60,298 nucleotides of DNA from Verrucomicrobiota bacterium (GCA_029556615.1 JAKQDD010000044.1:1-60298); one strand, 5' to 3'. Positions 34,623-43,798 are shown, counted from the first letter of the stretch. Made by a program: numbers and translations. The notes: generated by a model not told the origin, from the letters alone.

Positions 34623-35384
34623 TCACCGGCCCGAAGTCACCGCCCGTGACAGCGCGTCGCGGACGTGCCGTGGGGGTTGGGCGTCCTCGACGGCGCGCTT
34701 CAAGCTGGCGGCGTCCCCAGGCTCGCCAGCCGCCTTCAAGGACTCGACACACCGCACGCAGGCATCCGCGAGGACTGGTCCCACGTGGCCCGCAGCGCGG
34801 CCGATGGCTTTTCTCAAGGCCTTCCCAGCCGCGCCGTTCCCAATCTCGCCCAAGGCCCAGGCGGCGGCCGCCGCGACCGTCGAATCCGCATCGTCCAGGG
34901 CCCGCGCCAGCAGATCGACACTCCGCGCGTCACGCCGCGCTCCGAGCGACTGGAACAGACCCGCCCGGCGCGCATCCGTGGCTGTCTGGGCGGCCTTCCG
35001 CAGCGCCGCGAGCGCGGCTTCGTCCGCGATGGCCGTCAGCGCCATCCGCGCCGCTTCGCCGGCGTCGGGGTCCGCGAGCATCGCCTCGAGTGCGTCGACC
35101 GACTCGTCGGACCCGATCACCGCCAGCCTGCCGCACACGAACTCTCGGGCCACGGCCGACAGCGCATGACCCGGGCGGAGGCAATCCGCCAGGCGCGCGG
35201 CCAGGCGTTGCCGGCGGGCAGGATCGGGACTCCACCGCGCGACGAGTTCGTCGAGGGGGACCAAGGTGCCCCGGGCGGACCCGACGTTGTATTGCCGAAG
35301 CGGGCCGATCGCGGCATCCAGCGCGGCGTCGTCGGTCGTCGACGCGGGATCTTGGCTTGGCGTGCTACTGGCCGGATGTTCCAT
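34623..35384 (-). CDS. HEAT-repeat protein
   Basis: 253 residues, alanine/arginine-rich, without a signal peptide. The middle and C-terminus hold about five helical repeats (VDALEAMLADPDAGEAARMALTAIADE; SVDLLARALDDADSTVAAAAAWALGEIGN), the pattern of HEAT/PBS-lyase-like scaffolds. Function is unknown; it probably binds a partner of the preceding enzymes. Its start overlaps the ThuA-TIM gene by 20 bp, making it the last gene of the four-gene operon. The stop codon sits in repeat-like DNA (GTCACCGGCCCG). Confidence 0.8.
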   Translation of the reverse strand: MEHPASSTPSQDPASTTDDAALDAAIGPLRQYNVGSARGTLVPLDELVARWSPDPARRQRLAARLADCLRPGHALSAVAREFVCGRLAVIGSDESVDALEAMLADPDAGEAARMALTAIADEAALAALRKAAQTATDARRAGLFQSLGARRDARSVDLLARALDDADSTVAAAAAWALGEIGNGAAGKALRKAIGRAAGHVGPVLADACVRCVESLKAAGEPGDAASLKRAVEDAQPPRHVRDALSRAVTSGR

Positions 35385-37149
35385 CGTGCAAGGTCCTCGA
35401 TTGAGATTCCAGGGTCACAGAGCAACGGTCGAAGAACGCCGCATCCGCGGCCTCCCCGCCAGCGTGCCCTCGAGAAGCGGGGCCGGTCCGAATCGCGAAC
35501 AGGACGGGGTGCAAGCCCAGACGGTGCACCTCGGCCAGAACGTCCTCGACGCGCGCCGCCCCCGTCCCCAAGGCGACCTCGCGTCCTCGCGGCCCCCGGC
35601 GATCAGCGTCGTACAAGTGAACGATGGCCGCGCGCTCTTTCAGAAGCCGGAGCCCACGGATCGGGCTGACGCCGCGGCGCATCCAGGTATCGAGGTCGAC
35701 CGATGCGCCCACCTGGCGGGGTTGGCCTTCCAACAACCGCGCCATGCGCTCCGGCCGCCAGAGATTGCCCGATCGATCCGCCTCGGGTGCCCGCAGCGCC
35801 AAACGGATGTCATGAGCCGCGGCAAGCTCGGCTCCCAGGGCCAGAGCCGACACGTCCGGTTCGCCCTCCAGGGCATCGACGCCGATGCGGCGCGCGAAAG
35901 AGAACAACCGATGCCACGCGTCCGCCGCCGACGGCAGTCGCCCCGCGTCGAACGTCAGCAACCGGACACCCTTCGCGTCCAGCGCAACCCGGATCGCAGC
36001 CATATCGGCCTCCCCAAGGTCCGGACCCAAGGGGCGCGGGATGTCGGCGCTGACGACCTGACCGGCGGCAAGCCCGATGTGCAGCCGGCCGGCCCGGGCG
36101 GCGGCGGCGGCGGTCTCGAGGACCGTGTGCGCCGACCCCGGACGCTCGACAAGACCCGACCGCCAACGCAGGCGCTCCTGGGCCAGCACGGCCGGCGTCA
36201 GCCGGGCGCTCGGCGTCGTGGGCGCCGGAAGATCGCCCAACACGAACTGGACTGCATCCAGGTAGAACGCCAGCATTCTCGGATCCCAAAACACGTAGGG
36301 GTTGTGGGCGATGGTGCAGTAGAAGACCCGGCCCCGGCCGTAGTTCCGGATCCAGGCCAGCGCATAATCGCCGTCCTCACGGTGACAATTGCCGCGGGCG
36401 GCCCCCGCGTCGGGGCTGCTGCGTTCGGTATCGATGCTGAACAACACCCGCACCCGGTGCCGCGAGTAGGGATCGTGCACGCGAAAGAACTCGTCCCGAT
36501 ACTCGAACCCGCGGCCCCCGAACACGGCGTTGACCGGATGGGTCGGGTCATCGAGCTTGATGACGACGTGCTCGGTGCTCTCCCGATGGTTCGCGCCGCG
36601 GGCGCCAAGCATGAGACCGAACTCGGGCCAGTCTTCCGTGGCGCCGGGCCAGACGGTGAACGCCACCGACGTCCCGTGCACCCCCATCAGCCCACCGCCG
36701 GAGTAGACAAACTCGATCAGACTCTGCCGAAGCGCGACGTTGGTGAACAGGTTCCCGACGGTGTTGTTGAAGAACACCGCGTCAAAACTCCGGAGCCGCT
36801 CCGGGAGGAACATGTCGGGGTCGCGGCTGACCACCGTGCTGAATGCTCCCGTCAACCCGCCCATCCGCGTGAACGCGCGATTCGCCACCGCGGCGGACGG
36901 ATGCCCGCCATAGCCGACATTGCCATCGTAGATCAACAACCGACGCGGCTTGACCGGCTGTGCCCGCGCAGCCCGGGGCAGGGCCTCCTGGATCCGGGCG
37001 TTCTCGAGAGCCAAAGCGTCTTCCGCTGGTGACGCGCCCCAACCCGGAAGGGTCAGCCCGGCGAGGATGAGCCAGGCTGCCGCACATCCCCTCCGCGCGA
37101 CGGAACGCCAACGCTCTCGCGACTCCTGCCAGGGCCAGATCCGGTTCAT
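35365..37149 (-). CDS. ThuA-like domain fused to a sugar-isomerase-type TIM barrel
   Basis: About 594 residues from ATG 37149, whose ATGA overlaps the upstream stop codon. A membrane or signal segment (AAWLILAGLTLPGWG) precedes a ThuA (trehalose-utilisation, glutamine-amidotransferase-like fold) domain: RRLLIYDGNVGYGGH, FDAVFFNNTVGN, FVYSGGGLMGVHG and ARGNCHREDGDYALAWIRNYGRGRVFYCTIAHN. The C-terminal 270 residues resemble an AP-endonuclease-2/xylose-isomerase-like TIM barrel (VRLLTFDAGRLPSAAD, DIRLALRAPEAD, VGASVDLDTW, IVHLYDADRRG). The two domains are usually separate proteins encoded near Gfo/Idh enzymes. A role in keto-sugar processing outside the cytoplasm is inferred. Confidence 0.85.
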   Translation of the reverse strand: MNRIWPWQESRERWRSVARRGCAAAWLILAGLTLPGWGASPAEDALALENARIQEALPRAARAQPVKPRRLLIYDGNVGYGGHPSAAVANRAFTRMGGLTGAFSTVVSRDPDMFLPERLRSFDAVFFNNTVGNLFTNVALRQSLIEFVYSGGGLMGVHGTSVAFTVWPGATEDWPEFGLMLGARGANHRESTEHVVIKLDDPTHPVNAVFGGRGFEYRDEFFRVHDPYSRHRVRVLFSIDTERSSPDAGAARGNCHREDGDYALAWIRNYGRGRVFYCTIAHNPYVFWDPRMLAFYLDAVQFVLGDLPAPTTPSARLTPAVLAQERLRWRSGLVERPGSAHTVLETAAAAARAGRLHIGLAAGQVVSADIPRPLGPDLGEADMAAIRVALDAKGVRLLTFDAGRLPSAADAWHRLFSFARRIGVDALEGEPDVSALALGAELAAAHDIRLALRAPEADRSGNLWRPERMARLLEGQPRQVGASVDLDTWMRRGVSPIRGLRLLKERAAIVHLYDADRRGPRGREVALGTGAARVEDVLAEVHRLGLHPVLFAIRTGPASRGHAGGEAADAAFFDRCSVTLESQSRTLHDGTSGQ

Positions 37150-38630
37150 AAGCGCCAGGGAGCCCGCGGGGATCGCGCGCGCAACCGGTTCGCCGCGGCG
37201 TCCCCGGGGAACTCTTCGAGGACCGGATCCCACCGCAGCGAACGGCCCAGGATGCAGGCCAGGTTGGCCAGCAGACCGATCGACGAGGATCGATGGCCGA
37301 TCTCCTCGTCCGCGCTCGGAGCCTGGCGTGTTCGGATGCACCGAAGCCAATTGGCGTGATGATCGTTCGCGCCGATGTTCACTTCGAGCGTCGCGAGTCC
37401 CAGGGCCTTCATGAGATCCTCCGGACCGCCCTCGATCGGTCCCGCGGCGCTCATCGAGGTCACCCAGCCGCGTTCGCCCACAAACACCCCCCCGAAATTC
37501 CCCGTCAACCGCGCCGAGGCCGGAACCGCATGATAAACGTCCTTCACCACCCCCCAGTGATCCACGAAATGCAGCAGCGTCCCGTTCGCGTACCGGAATG
37601 TCAGCGTCGGAAACTCGCCCGCGGAAGGATGGATCAACTCGACCGGGCCGCTCCGTTCCATCCCGAGGGCATACTGGATCACGTCAGCGGCGTGCGAAAG
37701 AAACCACGTGGACGACGTCACGCCGAAGGCATCGCAGAAGGACCACGGCACCACGCCCGGTGCCGGATTGATGTGGTACAGGGAGTTGTACGGGCGCCAT
37801 GGCGCCGGTCCGACCCAGAGATCCCAGGCCAACCCTTCCGGCACCGGCTCCGCCGGCAACGCGAAGTCGAGCGGAACATACGACTTGCCGCAGACCGCCG
37901 GATCCACCACGGCGGCATAGGGGCGGAATCGGTCGGACCCCAACCACCCGGCCAGGGTCTGGTAAGGCGTGAACACCGACTGGACCCGGCCAAGCCCCCC
38001 CTCCCGGATGAACTGGCAGACGCGGCGGATCGTCGGAATCGACCGGTACTGCGTGCCGGTCTGGAAAACGCGGCCGTAGCGCTGGACGGCCTGGACCAGG
38101 CGGCGTCCTTCCTCGAGCGTCACCGAAACCGGCTTCTCCGCGTAGATGTCCTTGCCCGCCCGGGCGGCATCGATGGCCTGATAAGCATGCCAGTGATCCG
38201 GCGTCGCGATCAGCACCGCATCGATGTCCTCGCGCGCCAACAACTCCCGGTAGTCCGCGTACGCCGCACATCCCCGGTAGGCCCCGCTCGCCTTGGCTGC
38301 CGCGTAGTGCTCGTCGACAATCGCTCGTCCTTCCTCGCGCCGGGTGCGATCCGCGTCGCACACCGCCACCAGTTGAAATCCGGGATCGCCCGCCAACCGT
38401 CGGAGATGCCCCGACCCCATGAGGCCGCGGCCGATCAACCCGACCGTGACCCGCTCACTGGGGCGGGTTGTCCCTTCGCCACCCCGCGTCAACCCGGGCA
38501 TCCATGCCGGCAAGGCACCCAGGGCGGCGACCGCCGCGCTCCGCTGCAGGAAGGTGCGCCGGGGCCAAAGGCGTCCTCCAACCGGCGCCCCGGGCATACC
38601 GGCCGAGTCGGAACGGTCGGGGGTTTTCAC
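37146..38630 (-). CDS. Tat-exported Gfo/Idh/MocA family oxidoreductase
   Basis: About 494 residues from GTG 38630, which overlaps the preceding stop as GTGA; ATG 38597 and ATG 38651 are alternatives. Twin-arginine signal WPRRTFLQRSAAVAALGALPA (about 22-42). Rossmann motif VGLIGRGLMGSG (64-72), ATPDHWHAYQAIDAARAGKD and the family signature AEKPVS (EKP 165-167), followed by the C-terminal Gfo/Idh domain. Such exported enzymes carry tightly bound NAD(H), transported in the folded state, and oxidise or epimerise sugars via 3-keto intermediates; the substrate here is unknown. It lies inside the operon with the fucose-isomerase-like and ThuA-TIM proteins. Confidence 0.93.
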   Translation of the reverse strand: MKTPDRSDSAGMPGAPVGGRLWPRRTFLQRSAAVAALGALPAWMPGLTRGGEGTTRPSERVTVGLIGRGLMGSGHLRRLAGDPGFQLVAVCDADRTRREEGRAIVDEHYAAAKASGAYRGCAAYADYRELLAREDIDAVLIATPDHWHAYQAIDAARAGKDIYAEKPVSVTLEEGRRLVQAVQRYGRVFQTGTQYRSIPTIRRVCQFIREGGLGRVQSVFTPYQTLAGWLGSDRFRPYAAVVDPAVCGKSYVPLDFALPAEPVPEGLAWDLWVGPAPWRPYNSLYHINPAPGVVPWSFCDAFGVTSSTWFLSHAADVIQYALGMERSGPVELIHPSAGEFPTLTFRYANGTLLHFVDHWGVVKDVYHAVPASARLTGNFGGVFVGERGWVTSMSAAGPIEGGPEDLMKALGLATLEVNIGANDHHANWLRCIRTRQAPSADEEIGHRSSSIGLLANLACILGRSLRWDPVLEEFPGDAAANRLRARSPRAPWRL

Positions 38631-40186
38631 GCTTCGACAATCACCTTCCATCCCAGGCTGTCCGCCACGGCTTGAATCGGAGTCTTCAAATCCCCGTAGC
38701 AGGTCACCCGGTGCCACCCCCATTGGTCCCAATAGCGGAAGAGCTTCTCGAAGTCACCCACCGGTTCGGCACAGAGTTTCGTGCGGCAGGCGCGGTCGTC
38801 CGGGTCGTTCGCCACCGCCCGGGCCTGATGCAGCAGAATCTCCTTCCGCTCCTCGGAGACCTCGATCGACGTGGTCATGTACCCGGTGGGAAGCAGCGAC
38901 CGGACCGACGCGCCCTGGCGATCCTCCGAGTGGGTGAGAATCTCGTACGGATTGACCTTGCCCCGGGGACCGAACGCACGGTTCGACGCCACGCAGTGGG
39001 CATAGATGATCTGGCGCTTGGCCGTGTCCATCACCGGATCCGAGATATACCCGGGCCGGCCCTTCGTCAGGGTGGTGAACAGCAGCATCGACGCCGTCGA
39101 GCGCACGTCGCATTCGCACGCTCCCACCAGGCCTTCGTTACCCAATTCGTGGAAACCGAGGCACGGATAGGCATGGATGTGACCGCCGTAGAAGCCGCCC
39201 AGACAATTGATCGTGATGGCGGTCGCCTCATACTTCGCGAGGATTGCTTTCTGCGCGAGGTACATCGCCGCGGACTGCTCGAGGGTCTCACGGCTCACGT
39301 CCAGAACCACCGAGGCCCCCTCCACCCAGCGGTCCGCCACCGCCCGCGCCTCGTCAACGTCCGCCGCCTTCCAGGCGTCGTTCAGCTCCGCAAACGGCAC
39401 GTTCACCACCGTAATCCCCAACACCGACCCCGCCGCGCCCGCCTCCTGCCCGCGGAAGGCGAGGATCTTCGATTCCTTGAGCTTCGTCATGCACTCCTCA
39501 GGGGTGCGCACGGACACCGGATCCTCGATGCAAGCCGCAGCCCCCGGCACCGGCGTCCGCGCCCGACGCACAATCGCCGTGGCCTCCGCGAACAACTTCG
39601 GGTTCCCCGCGTCCAGCACCGTGGTGAAACACTTCACCGCCGCCACTACGTCCGCCATCCGCGATGACGCGACAAACCCGACATTGGCCGCCTTCTGCCG
39701 CAGGAACGCGGCCGTGTAAACCAGGAAGCCGCCGCTCCCGGCATACTGGAAGTCCGCATACAACACCGGTTTGCCCGATCCGGCCAGGGTTTGCACCACC
39801 TGGTTCCAGCAGTTCATCTGGTAGACCACGTAACCGTCGATGCCCCCTGCCTGATCCTCCGCCAGGATCTTCTTGGCCGGTTCCGGACCATTCGCCAGCG
39901 AGTGGACAAACTCAAACTCCGGACACTCCGCCGCCAGCGCGTTGTTGATCCGCTCCATCACCGGCCGGAAGTCGAATCCCTTGTTCGGCCAGTCCGGCCC
40001 CGGTTGCTGTTCCGCGTGCAGCGCGTAGACCACGCGGATCCGCCGTTTCGACGCGTCCGCCGCCCGCAGCCAGGAGGCGCTCCCGAGCGAGCTCAAGGCT
40101 CCCACGCAAGCGGCGCACCCGCCGAGAAAACGCCGCCGGCTGACGCCGCAGGCGGCACACCCCGTGAATTGAATCGGATTCCTCAT
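38627..40186 (-). CDS. Tat-exported L-fucose/arabinose-isomerase-like protein
   Basis: 519 residues. The signal sequence is a twin-arginine type (SRRRFLGG, 16-23) framed by two CAAC motifs (10-13 and 24-27), an odd arrangement that might allow metal or disulfide chemistry or lipidation. The body resembles the isomerase fold of fucose and arabinose isomerases (GGIDGYVVYQMNCWNQVVQ, FADVVAAVKCFTTV-like region, ATAITINCLGGFYGGHIHAYPCLGFHELGNEG, GLVGACECDVRSTASMLLF) with conserved Glu and His residues. First gene of a four-gene operon; the next gene overlaps by 4 bp. Exported relatives are common in Planctomycetes and Verrucomicrobia but not characterised, to my knowledge. Confidence 0.78.
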   Translation of the reverse strand: MRNPIQFTGCAACGVSRRRFLGGCAACVGALSSLGSASWLRAADASKRRIRVVYALHAEQQPGPDWPNKGFDFRPVMERINNALAAECPEFEFVHSLANGPEPAKKILAEDQAGGIDGYVVYQMNCWNQVVQTLAGSGKPVLYADFQYAGSGGFLVYTAAFLRQKAANVGFVASSRMADVVAAVKCFTTVLDAGNPKLFAEATAIVRRARTPVPGAAACIEDPVSVRTPEECMTKLKESKILAFRGQEAGAAGSVLGITVVNVPFAELNDAWKAADVDEARAVADRWVEGASVVLDVSRETLEQSAAMYLAQKAILAKYEATAITINCLGGFYGGHIHAYPCLGFHELGNEGLVGACECDVRSTASMLLFTTLTKGRPGYISDPVMDTAKRQIIYAHCVASNRAFGPRGKVNPYEILTHSEDRQGASVRSLLPTGYMTTSIEVSEERKEILLHQARAVANDPDDRACRTKLCAEPVGDFEKLFRYWDQWGWHRVTCYGDLKTPIQAVADSLGWKVIVEA

Positions 40187-40213
40187 AGAAGCCTCTCTCG
40201 TGTTGTCACTGGA

Positions 40214-42349
40214 TCAAAGTGGCGTTTCCCCGGAACACCTACACGGCCAACGGCCCCTTGAAAAGGCTTTTCGCCGCCGCAGCCGCCATCGGGCGAAGTT
40301 CATGGCCGGCCTGCCCCCGGCCTCGATGAACCAGCCGCCGACGTAGAGGTGCTCCCCGAGAATCGCCAGGGCGTGGACTTCGCCGCCACGCGACAGCCGG
40401 TCGCCTTTCACCCCCTCGCCCAACGCCTTCCAGCCCCGACCGTTCCATGCGGCAATATTCCACGCGGGCACACCTCCTGCATGCGTGAATCGGCCGCCCA
40501 CATAAAGCACTCCGTCCTTATGCACCAGAGCCGTGACCCCGGCCGGTTGCCCGGCAGTCGATGTCAGACCCGAGCCCAACGCCCGCCAGGATGCCCCATC
40601 CCAGAGCCCGAGGTTGTTCAGCCGAACCATGCCCGCATAGGGATCAGTGGGCGGTCCGCTGGTGCTCCCCCAAGCGCGGGTCCTGGGCAGGGTGCGAGCT
40701 CGCTCGAAGTGCCCCCCCACATACAGCCCCTCGGGGGTGACCAGCATGGCGGCCACAGAATAGCCGCCGGGACCCGAGGGCAGCACGGACCAGACGCCCG
40801 ACTTGTGAGAGAGGATCTGACAACCCGGTGTGCTGAGGGGCACCGCCGCGTACAAGTCGCCGCCCTGCCCGACCGCCAAGGCCGAAACCATGCCCCCCTC
40901 AGATGTCGGGAAAGACTCGAGCGATCGTGCCTGACCCCCTTCCCAAACCTGCACCGTCCTCCAGGCACTGCTGACCAGGGTCCGACCATCGGAAGCAAGC
41001 ACCGGGTAGCTCATCTCCTTCAGCGGAGGCAGTGCCGTAAGCCGCCGGCCGTCCCACTCGAGCAGACAGCGCTCCTGTGGACGAGGCGAGGCGGTTCCGA
41101 TCCAAACCCGACCGCCTCCGGCAGCCAGCCGCCCGTAGGATCCCGGGGGCACTTCCCCCGGAAGGGCCCGCCACGCGGTCCCATCCCAAAGGGCCAGACC
41201 ACTTGCGGCAACGCCGCCTGCCGCCGTAAACTGGCCGGCGGCAAGAATGGAACGTCCATCCGTTGCCAGAGCCGCGATCCCTCCACTCACCCCGGAGGGC
41301 GGTTCCGCGGCCAGCGCCGACCAACGAGTGCCGTCCCACCGTGCGGCACCATAGACCCCCACTCCGCCGGCCTCGGCGAACTCGCCAAAGACAACCAGGT
41401 CGCTCTCACCCGGAACCAGGTTCCTCGGCGACGTTCGTTCCCAATAGAGAGGCCGTCGGCCGTCCACATGATGCCGGCCCAGACCGCCCAAACCGCTCCC
41501 CAGCGGGAACCAGTTGGTCCCGGTCCAGCCCGCGATGAAGTTGGCCTTCTCGGGTCCCGCGATTCGGAACGTGCCGCCCACGATCAGCGCCCCGCGCCAA
41601 AAGGCGAGCGCCGTCACCTCCCACGCTGTGTCAACCTCGGGGTGACTCAGACCGGTCCCCAGCAACTGCCAGCGGCTGCCGTCCCAGCGTCCAATGCCCC
41701 GCGGAGTGTCCGGCGTCTTCCCCTCGAACTGGCCGGCCCCATACAACGTCCCGTCCGGACCGACGGCCAAACGGCGAACCCGACCGGCAAACGGATGGCG
41801 ACTCCACTGCGCCCCATCGAAACGCCTCAACTCTTCGCGGACGCGATTCGCCTCCGCGATGTCCGCAACCACGTACAACTCCCCCTTGGGGGCGGCGGCG
41901 ATCGCTTCAATCGTGAGGCCGCTGCCAAACGGTGCTCCGCCTTCCACCGGCTCCCAGGCACTGCCGTTCCAGGCGAACACAAGCGCTGCCCCGACTTGCT
42001 TTCCAGTGCCACCATGGCCGGCGACGACCAGTCGCCCGTCGCCTCCCTGCACGGCGCATTGGACAGCCCCGGGCTGCTTCATCCCCGTTCCCAGCGCACG
42101 CCACCGCTGGCCATCCCACGCCGCCACATTCCGAGCAGCCACCTGCCCAACGCTCGCGAAATCCCCCGCGACATAGAGGCAATCCCCCGATGTCACCACG
42201 GCCCGGACCAGTCCCGGAATCACTCCCTCGACCTCAACCCAACGGCCCTCCTCGAGCCGGTGAAGCGCAAAACCTCGACCCTCGGACGAACCCCGGATGG
42301 GCCCGGCGGCATACAGGTTTCCCCGCCATCGGACGACAGGACACTCCAC
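40214..42349 (-). CDS. Kelch-like / delta-60-type beta-propeller protein without a signal peptide
   Basis: 711 residues from GTG 42349, the only start codon after the in-frame TAA about 36 bases upstream. It consists of many repeats of the form LYVxGxFxxAGGVxxxNIAxWxGxxWxALGxG (for example ARNVAAWDGQRWRALGTGM and AWNIAAWNGRGWKALGEGV), an extracellular propeller type. No signal peptide is visible and the first repeat begins at once, so the 5' end may have been lost or moved. The C-terminus (KAFSRGRWPCRCSGETPL) is atypical, perhaps after a late frameshift. Divergent from the glycosyltransferase gene across 94 bp. Confidence 0.75.
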   Translation of the reverse strand: MECPVVRWRGNLYAAGPIRGSSEGRGFALHRLEEGRWVEVEGVIPGLVRAVVTSGDCLYVAGDFASVGQVAARNVAAWDGQRWRALGTGMKQPGAVQCAVQGGDGRLVVAGHGGTGKQVGAALVFAWNGSAWEPVEGGAPFGSGLTIEAIAAAPKGELYVVADIAEANRVREELRRFDGAQWSRHPFAGRVRRLAVGPDGTLYGAGQFEGKTPDTPRGIGRWDGSRWQLLGTGLSHPEVDTAWEVTALAFWRGALIVGGTFRIAGPEKANFIAGWTGTNWFPLGSGLGGLGRHHVDGRRPLYWERTSPRNLVPGESDLVVFGEFAEAGGVGVYGAARWDGTRWSALAAEPPSGVSGGIAALATDGRSILAAGQFTAAGGVAASGLALWDGTAWRALPGEVPPGSYGRLAAGGGRVWIGTASPRPQERCLLEWDGRRLTALPPLKEMSYPVLASDGRTLVSSAWRTVQVWEGGQARSLESFPTSEGGMVSALAVGQGGDLYAAVPLSTPGCQILSHKSGVWSVLPSGPGGYSVAAMLVTPEGLYVGGHFERARTLPRTRAWGSTSGPPTDPYAGMVRLNNLGLWDGASWRALGSGLTSTAGQPAGVTALVHKDGVLYVGGRFTHAGGVPAWNIAAWNGRGWKALGEGVKGDRLSRGGEVHALAILGEHLYVGGWFIEAGGRPAMNFARWRLRRRKAFSRGRWPCRCSGETPL

Positions 42350-42443
42350 AGATTCACAGTCGGCTCCCCAATCCGTCCCTTGTTACGAGCTTGCCAACGC
42401 CGTGTCGCTCCTGTTCTCTGGCGTGGCGCTCCATACCGCGATT

Positions 42444-43592
42444 ATGAACGTCCTCATGGCGACCGCCACCGTCGGCGCCGGCCACACCCAGGCGGCGGCG
42501 GCACTGGAAGAAGCCTGGCGTCTCTACCGGCCCCGGGACGCCGTCCTCAGACTTGATGTCCTCGAATTCACGCCGCGGCTGCATCGGCAGGCTTATGCGG
42601 AAGGCTACGCGCAGCTCATCAAGCACGCGCCTGCGGTGTGGGGCATGCTGTTCAACAGCACGGATAATCCCACCCGCGTCCGCCAACGGACCCATCTGCG
42701 CCGCACTCTGGCGGGCCTGCCCGCCGAACGGTTTGTGCGCGAGGTGCGACGGTTCCAGCCCCAGGCGGTCCTCGCCACCCATTTCCTGCCGCTCGAAATC
42801 ATGGGGCGCCTCGAGGCGAGAGCAAGGGGCGCACCCACCCCGTTCGTCGCCTGTGTCGTCACCGACTTCGAGGCGCACGCGCTCTGGATGGAACCGGTCG
42901 TCGACCTCTATTGCGTTGCCGCGACGGAGACCCGCGTCCGGTTGCTCGCCCGGGGGGCAGCGCCCGGCGACGTCGTCGTCACCGGCATCCCCGTGGCCCC
43001 CAAGTTCGCCCAACCGCTGGACCTTCGTGCCGTCCGGAAGCGCCACGGGTTGCGAGACGACCTGCCCACCCTGCTCGTGCTCAGCGGCGGATTCGGCGTC
43101 GGCCCGGTGCGCGAGATCCTCGATCATCTCGACAAGCTCGATCGAACCGTCCAAGTCGTGGTGGTGTGCGGCCGCAATGAGGCCTTGCGCCGGGAACTTG
43201 CCGTGTGCGACCGGCGCCATCCCACCCGCGTGCTGGGCTTCGTGACGGACATGCACGAATGGATGGCGGCGGCGGATTGCATCATCACCAAGCCAGGCGG
43301 GCTGACCAGTTCGGAGGCCCTGGCGCTCGGACGCCCCCTGCTGGTCTTCAGCCCCATCCCCGGCCAGGAGGCGGCGAACAGCGACTTTCTCCTGGAACAT
43401 GGCGCCGCCGCCAAGGTCAACCGGGTCGAGGACCTCCCCGCCAAACTCGAGCGGTTGCTTGGATCGAATCAGATCAGGACCATGGCCGCCGCCGCACGCC
43501 GCCTCGGTCGCCCGGGAGCCGCCCAGGCGGTCTGTGCCGAAGTCGCGGCCCGCATCGGTCGCAGCGCGGCAGCGCCGCAACCCAGGCCCTGA
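42444..43592 (+). CDS. GT28-like glycosyltransferase (MGDG synthase / UgtP-related)
   Basis: About 382 residues from ATG 42444. The N-terminal ATATVGAGHTQAAAALEEAW matches the GxGH motif of monogalactosyldiacylglycerol synthases and processive diacylglycerol glucosyltransferases. The C-terminal GT-B half has LSGGFGVGPVREIL, VVCGRNEALRREL and the nucleotide-sugar-binding KPGGLTSSEALALGRPLLVF with PGQEAAN. It probably transfers a sugar from a UDP- or related donor to a membrane lipid at the inner leaflet. Cytoplasmic or peripheral; no signal sequence. Confidence 0.88.
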   Translation: MNVLMATATVGAGHTQAAAALEEAWRLYRPRDAVLRLDVLEFTPRLHRQAYAEGYAQLIKHAPAVWGMLFNSTDNPTRVRQRTHLRRTLAGLPAERFVREVRRFQPQAVLATHFLPLEIMGRLEARARGAPTPFVACVVTDFEAHALWMEPVVDLYCVAATETRVRLLARGAAPGDVVVTGIPVAPKFAQPLDLRAVRKRHGLRDDLPTLLVLSGGFGVGPVREILDHLDKLDRTVQVVVVCGRNEALRRELAVCDRRHPTRVLGFVTDMHEWMAAADCIITKPGGLTSSEALALGRPLLVFSPIPGQEAANSDFLLEHGAAAKVNRVEDLPAKLERLLGSNQIRTMAAAARRLGRPGAAQAVCAEVAARIGRSAAAPQPRP

Positions 43593-43637
43593 GCCCTTTC
43601 GTCCGCAGGTTGCTCCGACGGTGCCGCGGCCAGGGCA

Positions 43638-43705
43638 ATAGGGGGACAGCAGGTTCAGAGTTGCCCCCCATCCTGTTCATCCTGTTAATCCCGTCTAAAA
43701 ACAGG
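43638..43705. repeat. Short repeat cluster with hairpins after the glycosyltransferase gene
   Basis: ATAGGGGGACAG (43638-43649) matches 22574-22585 exactly. TCCTGTTCATCCTGTTAATCC (43670-43690) is a near-tandem 10-bp repeat, and CCTGT with ACAGG (43681-43705) could pair as a small hairpin. It may act as the 3' end of the upstream gene. Confidence 0.4.
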
Positions 43706-43798
43706 AGGAGATTGAAGAGGAGCATGCTCCGGGGGTGACCGTGAACGATGGCTTGTGGGGGCGCACGGAACGCCGTACCGTTGACCAACAAGCGAACA

